A stretch of DNA of 64,000 nucleotides from Limnoperna fortunei. Lineage: Eukaryota; Mollusca; Bivalvia; Mytilida; Modiolidae. Positions 12,601 to 25,400 of the stretch are shown here, piece by piece. The notes beneath the pieces are model-generated. The model did not search any database. It saw only the letters and a list, made by a program, of their open reading frames with translations, and was not told the DNA's origin. The position numbers and the translations under genes were made by a program. The stretch is taken from the NCBI GenBank assembly GCA_944474755.1, contig OX104112.1, forward strand, positions 24,950,460-25,014,459. The letters run 5' to 3'. Position 1 is the stretch's first letter. The number at the start of each line of letters is the position of its first letter.

Positions 12601-12861
12601 GAACTAATACACTACTTTGTTAGAACCAGTGAAATAATATACTGTGTTGCAGTGTGCAAATATTTTTATTTTAGATTTAGCGTAAGGATTTGTAAGATGC
12701 AAGATAACGATCATTGACATTGTAGTTGTTTTCAAACATATGCCTCTTAATTTCCCATGTGTTGCAAGCGTTCTAACTCACAACAGCTATCACAAGAAAA
12801 TTATACTTATAAACTTACTTATGTCAAATGTGAGATAAATACACAGCCATAAAATCTTCAT
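5786..12861 (-). CDS. Receptor gene 1: single-Ig transmembrane receptor with tyrosine-motif tail (4 coding exons)
   Basis: Model: exon 1 12861-12819, exon 2 9894-9580, exon 3 7146-7072, exon 4 6657-5786. All introns are GT-AG and all joints are phase 1. The total is 1305 bp, or 434 aa plus stop, with no internal stop. Predicted order: signal peptide starting MKILWLCIYLTF and running into exon 2 (cleavage possibly after VLA), one V-type Ig domain, a 25-residue stalk, a transmembrane helix at about residues 155-175, and a cytoplasmic tail of about 258 residues. The protein should sit in the plasma membrane with the Ig domain outside. The tail has YLHPYTAL (about 329-336) and YLNSYSSV (about 343-350), which resemble paired YxxL/V phosphotyrosine motifs. 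The ligand is unknown. Exons could be missing, notably a second Ig domain in the long intron 2. It lies downstream of receptor gene 2 on the same strand. Confidence 0.75.
7072..7146 (-). CDS. Receptor gene 1, exon 3: extracellular stalk
   Basis: A 75-bp exon between the acceptor TTGTATTCTGCAG and the donor AAAAG|GTAATG, phase 1 at both ends. It encodes a polar, unstructured 25-residue linker (start NLVFDMSTDSN, end NQETSNEK) between the Ig domain and the membrane helix. It is too short to be found by ORF length. The support is the splice sites, the phase match on both sides and the absence of stops. Confidence 0.7.
7970..8030 (-). repeat. Short fragment of the RT retroelement 3' end
   Basis: AACCGACCGAGCAACAAGA matches the extreme 3' end of the element copies at 24.1 and 34.6 kb. 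It lies in intron 2 of receptor gene 1. Confidence 0.45.
8040..9560. other. Intron 2 of receptor gene 1, nothing recognised
   Basis: AT-rich and without long open frames. I found no second Ig exon here, but a short or diverged exon could be missed. Confidence 0.5.
9580..9894 (-). CDS. Receptor gene 1, exon 2: V-type immunoglobulin domain
   Basis: A 315-bp exon, phase 1 at both ends (acceptor CATATATTTCAG, donor CTGAAAG|GTTTGT). It encodes a V-set-like Ig fold: B-strand cysteine in MNCRLE, C-strand tryptophan in FRWRREG, strands D and E in RFHIVGD and YNLKILNVT, and the F-strand signature DLGQYLCE with the second cysteine. The NVT and NNS sites could carry N-glycans. The exon opens with the end of the signal peptide (VQHVLA). 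A start at 9928 would read through the acceptor and is not the true start. Confidence 0.88.
10102..10335 (+). other. Unexplained open stretch with a donor-like end
   Basis: About 77 codons are open between two TAA stops, with an ATG at about 10177. The composition is protein-like (for example QVLSHEVGRLWVHLNHRAP) and more GC-rich than the AT-rich intron around it. It ends at CCAG|GTAAAT, a good splice donor, at 10331. I do not recognise the family. It lies in intron 1 of receptor gene 1 on the opposite strand, so it could be an exon fragment of a mobile element or of another gene, or chance. Confidence 0.3.
10340..11640. other. Non-coding, part of receptor gene 1 intron 1
   Basis: Nothing recognised apart from a G-rich tract near 10805-10835. 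Confidence 0.5.
11650..11905 (+). repeat. Interspersed repeat family D, copy 1
   Basis: Shares an ordered series of words with 27720-27962: TAATAACAAAATA, AAACTGTCAAAAA, GGCAAACTCCAGAACCAACA, CAGGTTTTATGGCATG, CCTCCCGCT and ATCATATACC. The two copies are in the same orientation. The overlapping open frames are products of the repeat. I associate this family with bivalve genomes, but the class is unknown to me. Confidence 0.7.
12819..12861 (-). CDS. Receptor gene 1, exon 1: start codon and signal peptide
   Basis: The minus strand reads ATG (12861-12859) and encodes MKILWLCIYLTFDI, a short hydrophobic leader, then breaks at the strong donor A|GTAAGT in phase 1. That phase matches exon 2. The context GACAATGA has A at -3. 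The leader continues in exon 2, so the hydrophobic core is about 18 residues before the likely cleavage site. Only 43 bp are coding, so the evidence is the combination of leader, donor, phase and position. Confidence 0.6.
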
Positions 12862-12869
12862 TGTCCAAT

Positions 12870-15860
12870 TAGTAGTTAGTCCACAAATAAAACAGCGATA
12901 CTGTCTTTAAGAGTTTGTATCGAAGTCTATTCAAGTCTACAAATAAACTGAAACCAATTAAATTACCAAAATCTTTACCAGAATTTATGTCAAACTAGAC
13001 AAATACTTAAGTTTATTGTTAAAGTTTTGATATTTAAAACGTATAACTGTTCCTTGTGTCTTCTTTGCTGTTTTTCTCATAAAATATTGGCATTTTTATG
13101 GTTTATTTCACAGTTTTAAAACAAGACAACATTAATTCGTCGTTATGTTTAGATGGCGTTTTATAAAGAAACAAAATTAAGTGCTTAACCACGCAAACAC
13201 TATGTTTACCTTTGTACTGACGCTTAACTTAAGATTATAAAGATATTGTGGAGAAGAGAAGACATGTTCAAGCTTGTAAAGATGTATTTCTTATTCGAAT
13301 TACCTTAAAATAAGAACGCGATTCTTCAAAAGCTACTTCGAAATTTGCAAAACGCCTTTTCTTTGCCTGTGATATATAACGCTTGTATTTTGCACGAGGC
13401 TATACAGCGACCTAACATGATGCCAAATTCTTACAAACTGACAAATTTGCACAAGTTTAAGGATACTTACGGATTTTAAATTGGAAACTCCATCATCAAT
13501 TCAGTTTTATATTTCCTTTTAAGAACGATACTGAGAGTGATAATATCAGGAAATAATTCAAATGACAGGATACGAATAACTTGAAAATAATAATATGTCA
13601 TGGACAAGTCCACATTAAAATGATGCATACCCTTATGATCTGACATATGTCATCTAGATGCTGAAGACTTTTTATTAATTTTGTTTGCTTATAATCGGAA
13701 AGTCATACCACAAGAAGTATTGCTAACTCAACTTGCATTTTGAAAGTACATTTTAAATTATAAAAATTTATATTCTGAAAAGTTAGTTTCCAAAAATTAA
13801 ACGCTATCTTTAATTACCGAAATATCTGATTAAAATTGTTGACGAATTCCTTGTTTACCTGTTACTTCCACTTGTGGACGCATCTATTTTAAAAAGATAA
13901 CGAAATAGCTAGAGAGAACTGCTGATGAGGAAGTTACTGTTTCAACAAAAAGTGTCTGTCAATTAGACTGACGTCTTTATTTCTTTAGTTCTAGGTTTGC
14001 AATGCTGATAAGCTTATTTCCAGGAAATATGTCTTACAATTTCTAAGTATTTGTTTTTATCTTGTGTTATTTCTTAGTAACTTTTACCCCCAATAATACC
14101 GGACTTTGAAGATTGTGATTAGTCTCAGGTGTCATATTTGGATTATGAACATCCCTTTACAAGGCAGGGTTATTGAGTTTTTATGGTGTTTTTCGATGGT
14201 TTCCTTTAGTTTTGTATGTAGTGTTCCAGACGATTTTTTCGTGCTGGTAACAACAAACCTAAAACAATAATAAAATAAAAACAAAACAAAACATAACACA
14301 AAAAACTTCGCCTTCCATCTCTTTATTTTTTGTTTATTTCTGACGGTATAAAATCTACACATATTTCAAAGTAAAACATTATTATTGCAATATGATCGTT
14401 GCATTTAGTACATATATTGAACTAATTCAATGATCCTTAACAATGTTACAATGGACCAAACTGACACATGACAGTCATTTTATTTTTTTATGTGACTTAT
14501 CATCACGAAAATGTAAAAGATGATCTCAAGCGCCGTGTTCATTCCTCTGATTAATAAATGAAGAGCCTGGGAATTAACATTTGGCCATAGAAACAAATGA
14601 AAAAACTTAGTCCACATTCAAATTTCGATTGTTACAAACATACATAAATGCTGCTTCCAAATTTGATTTCAATTATTCTGGCTATTATAAAAACAGATTG
14701 AATGAGAGTTTGTTTAACTTCTAGCGAGCAGTAATTTAGATATATTTAGTACAAACCTTTGAAATAAATGTCCCCAAAAATACAACGATTATACAATTTA
14801 CTCCGCAGTACGCGCTATGCGTCTATTTATGTGTTTTTGAATTTTAAATATTCATATGCTTAACTCAAAGAAACGTCAAGTAAAGTTTCATGCTGAAACA
14901 TAGATATAGCATGAGTTGTTTTAATCTTTAAATTGACAACTTTTGCCATTTTAACTATGGTGACATAAGCATCATAGTTAAAGCTGTATCCATTTAACTA
15001 AATACCTCAGAAAAAGTTATATGTAGATATTTGGGACTTGTGAAGGAAAGAATGCTGAAACATTCTGGAATAGTATTTCTGGTGATTGGATGCTTTTGGT
15101 TCTTGCAAATGTAATTGTTAACATGAAAAACCACATAAATACGGAAACATTTATTAAGTTTCAAACTCAGGACACCTTGCGAAAAATTAACCTGTCTTAA
15201 ATAGATGCTCTTAGATAATTAAGTAGGCATGGCCTTTGTTGCCAGAAGAAACAACCAAAATTCATTGTGTAATTTTTTCTAAAATCTTGATCTTTAGAAA
15301 ATATTATCTGTCATATTTAGATCTGCCAAATGAATGCAAATGACCGGAAGTCTAAGTGGTTAGGCAATTTCCTTATCCTAAAATTTCACACTGATACTAA
15401 ATAAAAAATTAAACAATGTAACAAGTTGACAATTTTTAACCCTTATGTTTACAAGAAAAGCGCATATCAGCGCATATGAGATTGTAAAGGTTCTCAAAGT
15501 ACATGTGGCATACCAAAAGAATATAAACAGTCAAATTTATTTATGTCAATGAAAACTTGTAATTCAAAGATTTCTTATTAAAATATAACCGACAAAATAT
15601 AGTTGACAATTTTGAATGGGTCTGCATCAAAAACCCGCAAAATGTATACAAGGATTGAAAAAAGTCAATGTGTTATCTCACAATAACGCATGTTGATCCA
15701 TTTAATTAGAAGAATACAGATTTTAATAACTTAATATACAACCCACTTTTATTCCATTTAAAACAGGAATCTACACGTTACCAAGTGTAACTCACCGCTG
15801 CAGTATCGAAGTTCCCTGAGAGTTGTGAGAAACTAAAGTGTGATATATTTAGTATTGGGA
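12870..15860. other. Non-coding AT-rich region upstream of receptor gene 1
   Basis: I found no coding signature or repeat that I could name. The promoter of receptor gene 1 should lie near 12.87-13.0 kb, but no clear core element stands out. Confidence 0.5.
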
Positions 15861-15989
15861 CAAAATAAAACGCATGTAAAATCTGAATTGTTTGGACGGG
15901 TATTTAGGAAAGAGCTAAATAACTACATGATAAATCTTCATCAGAATGTGCAAGCGTTTGTAGAGTACATGATAAAATTAGTAAAAAAA

Positions 15990-16985
15990 TTGACAAATCA
16001 AAATGGTGGGTACATTATGAACATCTACACATCACTACAATTAATCCTATAAAATATCGAAGCAATCCATGTAACGGTTTCAGAGATCTACCATTGTATA
16101 ATATTGCTGAAATGGTCAACTGCTACAAAATTTTACGAATCAAAATGACGGTAGAGTATGCACATCTACACATTATATCAAATATCAAAGTTATCTGTCA
16201 AGCGGTTTAAGAGGATATTCGTCCACAAGATCTACCAATTTATGGTATTGCTAAAACGGTCAAAGTCCCATAACTCCTACAAAAATTGGCGAATCAAAAT
16301 AACAGTAGAATATACACATCTACGCAGTATTTCAATTAATCCTACCAAATGCCAAAGCAATCTGTCACAGCGGTTTCACAGGAGATGCGTCTACAAGATC
16401 TGCCATTTTGTTGTATTATTACAAACGGTCAAAGTCCTATAACTCCTACAAAATTTCACGGATCAAAATTACGGTAAACTATGCTCATCAACACATGATA
16501 ACAATTAATCATACCAAATATCAAAGTTATCTGGTACATGGTTTCAGATAAGATGCGTTCACATGATCTGCAATGCTAAAACGGTTTATTTTATTGTATT
16601 GCTAAATCAATCAAATTCCCATAACTCCTACAAAAGTTGAAGAATCAAAATGACGATAAAGTATACTCACTCACACCTCATACAAATTATTCATAACAAA
16701 TATCAAAGCAATCTGTCAAGCGGTTTCGGAGGACATGCGTCCACAAGATATACCATTTTATTATATTGCTGGCACGGTCAATTACCACAAATCCTATAAA
16801 TGTGACGAAACAAAATGACGGTATAGTATGCACATTAGCACATCATAACAATTTATCCTACAAAATGTCAAGCTATTCATCAAGTGGTTTCAGAGAAGAT
16901 GTGTCCACAAAGTGCTCCGGACGGACGGATAGACGAAGAGCAAAACAATGTCCTTCCAACACTTCGCGGCGGGGGAAACAAAACT
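15990..16985 (+). repeat. Degenerate tandem repeat, unit about 140-180 bp, with GGACGGACGG end
   Basis: The block AATCAAAATGACGGTAGAGT recurs with changes at about 15997, 16138, 16291, 16460, 16641 and 16806. Each is followed by CACATCTACAC, ATCAAAG.AATCTGTCAAGCGG, ATGCGTCCACAAGATCT and CATAACTCCTACAAAA blocks. The array ends in a CGGACGGACGGATAGACG run. Short open frames here (for example 16158-16442) are chance products of the repeat. Confidence 0.8.
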
Positions 16986-17813
16986 TTGTAATTAAGATCT
17001 TATCTACATTTTACACCTATGCTATGCTTGACCAGGTAATAAAGCAAAAAATAATCATAATCAAGTTAATAGTAACATATGAAGTCTTTATAATACAATA
17101 CTTTACGCACATATTTTGTGTACGATGATTTATGGGAATTACCAACAAACGTGAGTGCAAATGTGTGTGTAAATTATTATTTTTCATAACTTCATTTATT
17201 ACAAAGCAAAAAGTTTATTTGACGACCTGCATATGGGTCTCTAGTGACATTTTTTACTAATCCTTGAACGATGCAACAGTTGAAACTAGTAATCAATTAG
17301 TGTACCATCAGCCCAGTAGGAACTTTGGCGTTGACATAAAATATTACGAGTCCCCTCAAATGTTCCATCATTTTTATTTTATTGTCTTAAAATTGTAAAA
17401 GATGCTTTAAAATCACTTCCAAAAGAACCTCAGCAGGATTTTGAAATAATATTTGGAGTATTAATTGATAAAGGCCCTTCGATATTTTAATTTTAAAAAC
17501 TAACCTTACAAATTTATGTTAGAGCTGTACAGATTAAACAAAGCTTTATAATATTTATACATTTTGTGTCTAAACACAGATAGTTATGGATTTAATCTGA
17601 TAAATGTAATAAACAAGGCCTTTTAGAAAGGTCACAATGGAAAAAACGGTGTGCGGGAACTCTTCACATTACCTATAGATCATATACAACATACTTTGAA
17701 ATAATTACTTATAATTCATATTTGACAGAATTTTGTCTCTATCCGAAAATGCATTTACATCGCCCAAAACACTTTACAAATATTTTCTTTCAATCAAAAC
17801 GCCCTGTTTTAAC

Positions 17814-18338
17814 CAATCTCAAAGGTACATGTAACTAAAATGATTTTTTTATACATTACCTACAAAACAGTTCTAGGGGCCTCAGTAGTCGCGTGCTTAA
17901 AGTAAGTTTTTAATCATCTTCTATTGATCACTTGCATGTTACCACTGTGGATATTGGGTACGCGCCAATTATTCAACCGACGATCGAGGATTTTCTCCTG
18001 GTACTCAGGCTTCTTCTCCAAATAAAAACTAGACGCCACGATATAAGAAATAAGTTGCTAAAAGTGACGTTAAACACCAATCTCAAAGGTACATGTAACT
18101 AAAATGATTTATTTATACATTACCCACAAAACAGTTCTAGGGGCCTCAGTAGTCGCGTGCTTAAAGTAAGTTTTTTATCATCTTCTATTGATCACTTGCA
18201 TGTTACCACTGTGGATATGGGTACGCGCCAATTATTCAACCGACGATCGAGGGTTTTCTCCTGGTACTCAGGCTTCTTCTCCAAATAAAAACTAGACGCC
18301 ACGATATAAGTAATAAGTTGCTAAAAGTGACGTTAAAC
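17814..18338 (+). repeat. Direct duplication of about 264 bp, each copy holding a SINE
   Basis: Copy 1 is 17814-18077 and copy 2 is 18078-18338. They abut and differ at only a handful of positions. Each starts CAATCTCAAAGGTACATG and contains a SINE: GGGGCCTCAGTAGTCGCGTG head, ATTGATCACTTGCATG, GGTACTCAGGCTTCTTCTCC, ACTAGACGCCACGATATAAG and the end AAAGTGACGTTAAAC. The near-identity shows a recent duplication of a SINE plus its 60-bp left flank. Confidence 0.9.
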
Positions 18339-18952
18339 AAAAAAAAACACTAAATATAAAAAATATAACAATTTGATTTTTGTTTAACATCCCAGTTGAC
18401 AAATTAAATAACAAAGACCATCCAAAATTTTCGTAACAGTATGTGTGACAAAGTTTGCAGTAAACAAGAAACTCTCCTGCTTATTAGTCACAGATGCAAA
18501 ATAAATCATGCAACCAGATTTCAGTGAAAAGTTGTATCATACCCTATGAAAATGTGCGAGTCATTCTTTCAACAGTTGCATTCATTGATATGCGATTATG
18601 TTCTACTCTAATATACCAAAATTCATTTCACTTGTTTTGGGTTCCAGTTAACAATTACTGACTCAACGACACATACATTCCTACCATAAGTATATATCTG
18701 ACAAATAAATAAAGTGTTTAGAAAGACATAAATTCTTTGAATATTTCTACAGTTACAACTTAAAGCAATTGAAAAAGAATATTTCAAATTCATCCGTACA
18801 ACTGTGAAGGAAGTCAAGCTTTACTTAAAAGATGAGAAAGTGGAGGTAACATGTCTATCCAAGAGAACCGTTGGACCATTTGTATGGTTGTGCCAAATTT
18901 GTTAATGAAAAAATATTTGTAAATCCATATTTTTATATAAATATTTCACCTT

Positions 18953-18987
18953 TTTATTAAGTAGCGTTTTTATTGTCTTGGTTTATT
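18953..18987 (-). terminator. Candidate polyadenylation signals of receptor gene 2
   Basis: Three TTTATT words (18953, 18969, 18982) give AATAAA on the minus strand, about 150-190 bp past the stop codon at 19140-19142. They would end the transcript if the last death-domain exon is terminal. Confidence 0.4.
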
Positions 18988-19139
18988 GTCGATTTGGATC
19001 GATTTTAAAGAGGAATATTTATATAAAATGCGTATCTTAGGAAAAACAACGACATGTCTATTTGAAAAATACAATATGCGAAATGTATTCAATATATCAT
19101 TACTTAAACACAGTTGCAAGCAATCCCGTGTTCATCCAC

Positions 19140-19417
19140 TTACATTTTTTCCAACGGAAATTCTTCTACAATTTCCGCTACTCTTTTATTCCCTGAAATC
19201 TCTAATGCTCTTTCAAGTTCTCCTTTAGAAACTGATCTGCCTTTAAAATCTCGCCATTGTTGTAAAAGTGAGAAAACCTTTTCTTTAATCTGATCATTAT
19301 TCATATCAATACTCTCCACTTGGACATATGTGAATCCTAAATTCAATCCAACCTCTCTCCATTCTGTTCCTATTTCATTGCTCAGCTCATAGAATAATGC
19401 ACTCCAACTATCTTTAT
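19140..19417 (-). CDS. Receptor gene 2, exon 8: death domain 2 (terminal)
   Basis: The acceptor TTTAGTTATAG opens the exon in phase 1. The protein is a full death domain of six helices: start DKDSWSALFYELS, then EWREVGLNLGF, LLQQWRDFKGRS, ELERALEI and KRVAEIVEEF. It resembles death domain 1 (LQKWRDIKGSS, KRVAEIVEKH), so the pair arose by duplication. The frame ends EKM then TAA at 19140-19142. A perfect donor GTAAGT overlaps this stop (exon end would be 19144, phase 2), so splicing onward is possible. A start at 19478 reads through the acceptor. Confidence 0.88.
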
Positions 19418-22400
19418 CTATAACTAAACAATTGCACAGAAGTTCAGTATATTTGCATCTTAAGTACACATAGTTCAATATTTAACGCCATGTTAAATGA
19501 CATTTAGTTTCAGTTACAGTTCTAATATACAATTTACAACAATATTATCTCTAATTTATTCTTAAGAGGTACAGTTTCCAATTATAATTAATTTATCAAA
19601 ACGGTATTCGTTTAGTATAACCACCAAAATGGTACTGGGTTTCCGACTGAGCATTTCTGTGAATTTTTATTAAAACTTCTCTTAAAAGATGACTTGTAGT
19701 ATGAACCAAACCTAGGTTGGAAAGTTCAAAATGACAACAGTTTACGGACGACAGACAACGGCGACAGACATTCAGTGAAATTAGCTTAAAGGGTTCACAA
19801 AACTTTTATTGCCATGAAGTTCTCTGGAATTGTTGGCCTATCCTAATAAATCGACGCCACCCATTGCATTGACTAGAAGTCAAGGCTGTAATAGGTAATG
19901 AACATGAAGTACACAGTAGTTTATGACAATCGGATAACTTCGAGGAAGTACATAATACATAGTCTTCGCTTGCGACTGTATGGATAGCTTCCACTAAATA
20001 AAATGCTCTGATTCTAACAAAACAAATTTTGAAAATGACTTTTACTGCTGTGTTAGGTGGTAGGGCATAATAATGTACGAGTTACTACATGAGTTCTCCC
20101 GTTTGGTTTAAGTTTTATTTCTAATATGGCGTAGTGTATACGCTTTGAGAACACATTAGGGTTCCAATAAGCATATAGCCCGCTGTGACGTCACAATTAA
20201 ATTCCGACGCAATATACGATCAACTGGAAATTTCAAACTGGAACAATGCAATTTTGATAACATTTCTAAATATTTTTTGCTTTAAAGGTACGAGTATTAA
20301 ATAAAATGACGAGCATATATCTTTATGTCAATTTAATTTACCATGTATATACTTAAAAGCATCCGATTAGAGCTTAGAGCCGTTTCGAAACTTTACAACA
20401 TGTGTTGGACATATTAGAATCGAAATAGATTATTGCTATTGCGCTCTATATTTAACATTCTACAAAAATATCTTTAAAGCGCAAGAGGAGTAAAACAAAT
20501 GATCCTTTACATATAACGTATATATATATATATATGTCCAAGGGTTCACAGAATGACATTTAACTGTTATGTAAGTAACTCAATTCATTATTTAATACGG
20601 TAAATATACGATTTCGTATTTAATTTACTTAAATAAGATAATAAATTTATAAAGAGACTTAATATAAGAAACATCAAGACCTACCATCCTCTTTTTCAAC
20701 CTTTGTGTCAGCAATTGAGAAGTGTTTTTCTACTATCTCTGCCACTCTTTTTAAATGTGATTTAGTTAAACAATCAATTAGCATGTCTTTTGTAGCTGAA
20801 CTGCCTTTGATGTCTCTCCACTTTTGCAACATTGAGTAGGCCTTTTCCGCCACAGGTAACTTGTCAATATCAATACTGTTTATTTCTGAATCAGGAAGAC
20901 CTAATTGTCGCCCAACAGTTTTCCATTCCGTGATTATTTCTTTTCCAATTTTAATAAAAAGTTCGCGCCATTGTTGTTCATCTATAAAAATACGTATTTT
21001 AAGTAAAAGTAATTGATTTATTACATGTATCTGATAACAAAGCGAGTGACGTTAACAGAGATTATTATTGTTAATTAACTTGAATATATGTTACGGAAAA
21101 CATTAGTCATTAAGTTGATATTTTATTTGACAAAATACCGAGTTTTTCCACTATTATATCAATGCCAGGTTTTGCTCAATTAATAGGAATTAATAACCGT
21201 GTATGTTTTATGCAACATCAGCTCAATAGAGTGCATATAAAAAAATCAACATGCATTTATATTTCGGTTTTATTCATTCAAACGTTACAAGTGGGTAATA
21301 TTGAAGTTCGTATAACTGAATATTTATTTGGAACGAATCTCAATCAACTACTAAAATCTCAAGACGCACGTCAAGCTGAAATTTACATGAAATTACTTAT
21401 AGTTTTACGACCTTTTAGCATTATTTTGACCATAAATGATACGCCAATTTTACCGCAATAAAAGGCCGTATTTATTGATAAAAACGATCTTAAACCCGGA
21501 ATGCCTAATGATGTATTTGATAAATCTAACTTTGTCCAAGTTTTTGAGATATATGAAAAACTTACTTTGTTTATTACTCGACTGGATTAGTAACTGCTTT
21601 GATACTTCACCTAAAGACAAGACAGAAGTGTATGTTAAGTCTTGTTAAAAACTGTAAATCCCATAAAAACAAACACATTAAACTGAATTCGAAAAGGCAG
21701 TAGCTAATAAATAAATTTCAATTATACCATTATTTGCAAAGCTGTCTTGTAGGTCCTATTCAAAGTAATAGTTGGTTATAGAATCACAAATTACATTGTA
21801 TTTATTCTTCTTTGACTAGTTGCATTTCCGTTTTTGTTACCAGAATTTCTGGAAATATTGTTTGTTTGGAGAAATTAATTGAATTTACAAACAATACAAA
21901 ATTGTTGATGTTTTTTTCTATATTGACACACTCTTCACAACAATATAGAAATATTTATTTTGTCATGTTTCATCAAGACAAAAGAGTTCATAATTATAAA
22001 AATTACCACAATATGTTCAAATACCATTTTCTTATTTTATTTAATGTTAATTCTGGTCATATGTCAGCGTATTAGAGACAACCATTGTAATTTTGGCTAT
22101 TTAATCTTGGGATGTCGGTAGCAGATAATTAAGGTAGTCGTTTACTATTCGTAAGCACGAAGGTTGCGAGTCCATGTCTCACTGTTGGCTGGGTGAAGTC
22201 GACTTCATCCTTAATTTTCACGATTGCCAGCTTTTCTGCTGGAGGACGGGATTTTCTCCATGTGCAACGGTTTTCTCCTCAAATAAAATTTGACTCTATG
22301 AGATATTTTAAAATTAGCTGAAGTTGGCGTAAAAACCCATGCATCTAAACATAAATACAATCTGGTCTTGGACACAATTTTACCTTGCTGACTTTCTAGA

Positions 22401-25400
22401 TCGAAAGATGGTCTGCCGCCATCTACAATGACAAAACAGTTGTAAAGTGGTGTTACTAATGACATAGTTAATATAATAAAAGTGTTTACATTTGTCAAAT
22501 ATGTTAAACGCTTTAAAAGCTGATATTTTAACTACTGGATGCATAGATTGAAAACTTTAACCATGTTTAAACAATTTGTGATCAGGCAATTTTACCTTCA
22601 GAAGAAGCCACACATATTAAAAAATGTGAGGATATAAGGAAACTACTGCTCATTTTTAAATATAAGATACATAACTTTCAATATTTCATGTACAATACAT
22701 GTGTTGGCATTTTGCCATTTCATTGTTTCTGGGGCGGACTACAAATACTTTATTCGCCTTAAAGTTAGGCCTTTCGTAAGGGCAAATATGTTTTGTTTTG
22801 TTTGTTATGAATGGTGTTTAACGCCACTTTTGGCCATTTTTAAGCTATATCATGACGTTCAGATATATTGGTGAGGAAGTCGGAGTACCCGGAGAAAACC
22901 CTGACCTATCAACTTGTCAATTAACATTGGAGTCGAGTACACCCTACCCGCAGTGAGACTCGAACCCGCAACCTCAGTGTTAACAGACCACGTGTTAAAC
23001 AGCAGATGACTACTTACCTTAATCACTCGGTTCAATTTTATCATAACAAACTGGCTATTAATTGTTCTGATTTTATCAATAACCTACCTTGCTGATCATC
23101 CACATGTTGTAGTGGCTTCATTGCAGCTTCATCAACTTTGAATAAAAAGGTTATAATTTGGCGTACAAAGCCTCCAAATAAGATTTGTTCCATAACCAGG
23201 AACCAGAAAATAAAATATATCTCTATTTATGATTGTCATGTTGATAGCTTTTAATATTCCTAATCAACAAGTTAAAGAAGATGTAACTATACAACTAATT
23301 CTACAACTATTAGTGCGTACTATTGTTACTATTTTCGCTAATGTGAAGTTGTTTTTCGAAAAACCCATATTAACCAAATAATTTATTATTATATCCTGAA
23401 TTATGTGATGTTTATTATTCTGGGACTAATTGCGTTACAAGGTGTGTTCACATATTTTTTAATGTAGCAAATATTGATTATGCAGTCTTGAGCTAGGTTA
23501 AAGCAAAACCTCACAAAGGTCGTAATTGTTTACTTCAGTATCATGCATTACATGACTTGACTTGTTGTCGTGACAAAACTGTCACACAATACAGAAATAA
23601 GTTAGGTAAAAGAACGTTCATCTTTCTGACAACACGAATCATGTAAGCACCTGGTATCGGAAACTATGATACTGACAAAAAAATTACTACGGGAACAATC
23701 AATAGAAAACGTTTCCTATAATAACAACATTTGGTCTTTTGAGAATTTACTTCTAGAACTAACCGATTTAATTGTTGACCGTCACTTTCTAAAGCAGCAA
23801 CAACACGGTTACTAATTACTAATGTGAATTACTTTTTATATATTGGGGTATAAATTTTCGTAGTTTTTGTGGAGACCTTAGATCAAAAAATTAAAAATCC
23901 AACGAATCCATTAAACTTCATTAACGTATCAACGATCTGAAAATGTTCTAGATTGGTCATTTATTTGTAACTGTAATGTATGATTTTTGTGATTCGATCC
24001 ATGCATATATCCATCTAAAATGATTATGTAAGCAGGTTTTATTTTCGAGTTGTGTTTTAATTAATGTAGGTATCATTCAATTATAAGAAATTAGCAAAGA
24101 AAACCGACCGAACAACAAGAGCCAAAAGCCAAGGGACAGTTACAAATCGGGATATAGACAAACACAACACAAAAATCAAAAACATTAAACACACAAAGAG
24201 AGTAACCCGAACCCAATAAAAACCATGGGAGCACTCAGGCGCTCCGGACGAGTAAGCAGTGTCTGCCTCTAATTAGACACACGTCGAGTTACTCATTGTC
24301 TAGGGAAAAGTCAAATCCAGGAATAGGAAACACTACCTATGACTCAGCGAAAATGTCAGATCGTATTTGAAACACTGATTTCCCATAATGATCAATTAAG
24401 TCGTCGTGCCGACCATAGAACTTCTGGAGAGATAACATCAACCTAGGTACAACAAACCCTTGTTTGAGTAGTTTAGCAGTCAACAGCAGTGATCGGTCTA
24501 GAAAATCGGAATAACGATCGCAGGACCTATAATAACGTATAAGTTGTGAAATGTACACACCATACGTTGGAGCTGCTTGAATGTTGCTGTCGATGAACGG
24601 GAAGTTGACAATTGAAAAGTAAAGAGTACGAAGAAACATCGACTTCCGGTCAGGGACTGGAGATATAAGGTGTTCATTTTCAATGTTAAAAAGTAACATA
24701 TTATTATCGGAATTATAAGTTTGGTTGCTTCATTGAGCATAAACTAAAACAATAAAATACACTATTTAAAAGATAAGCTTAATTTTATCTTCATTATATC
24801 AATGATACACTATATCAAACGGATGTTGTGATAACACCGACCAAGCATAAAGGACACCTTTGTAACAGTTGTTTATTGCTACTCAACACTTGTAGAGACA
24901 AATGACCCTATTGCTAGAAATGCTTCTTTTGATAACAATTAGAATCAAATAGACTCAAAGTACTTTTAATAAATTAATATATTTCCGAGTTTATAATTAG
25001 CTATTGATTTCCGTTTTGTTAAGGCTAGTTTTGGATGCAAATAATTAACTTTCTTTTTAAAAAGATTTGGAGGTTTTCAAATTACAAAATAAACACAATC
25101 ATGAACACGGATGAACACTTTAGTGTACAATCGTAACCACGTGCGTAAACACCATCATGTTATTTAACTGTTTGTCTTCTTTATATGTTGATATTTATTA
25201 TCAACGCTGAAATAGTTTTGTGGTAATCGTTTATTCTGATCGCTTTCAGAAACATCAGTCTTCGAATTTATAACCCACGAACATGTAAATTTTCACTACA
25301 CCACAAAATTTGATGCCAATTTCCACAGTACGTTCACAGTACTTTTTTTATTATTCATTTAAATGAGTCAAATAGCATTAGAAATACTTCTTGTGTAGAT

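Noticed and set aside
21162..21461. 99-codon plus-strand frame
   Set aside because: Lies in an intron of receptor gene 2 on the other strand, with no domain or splice context.
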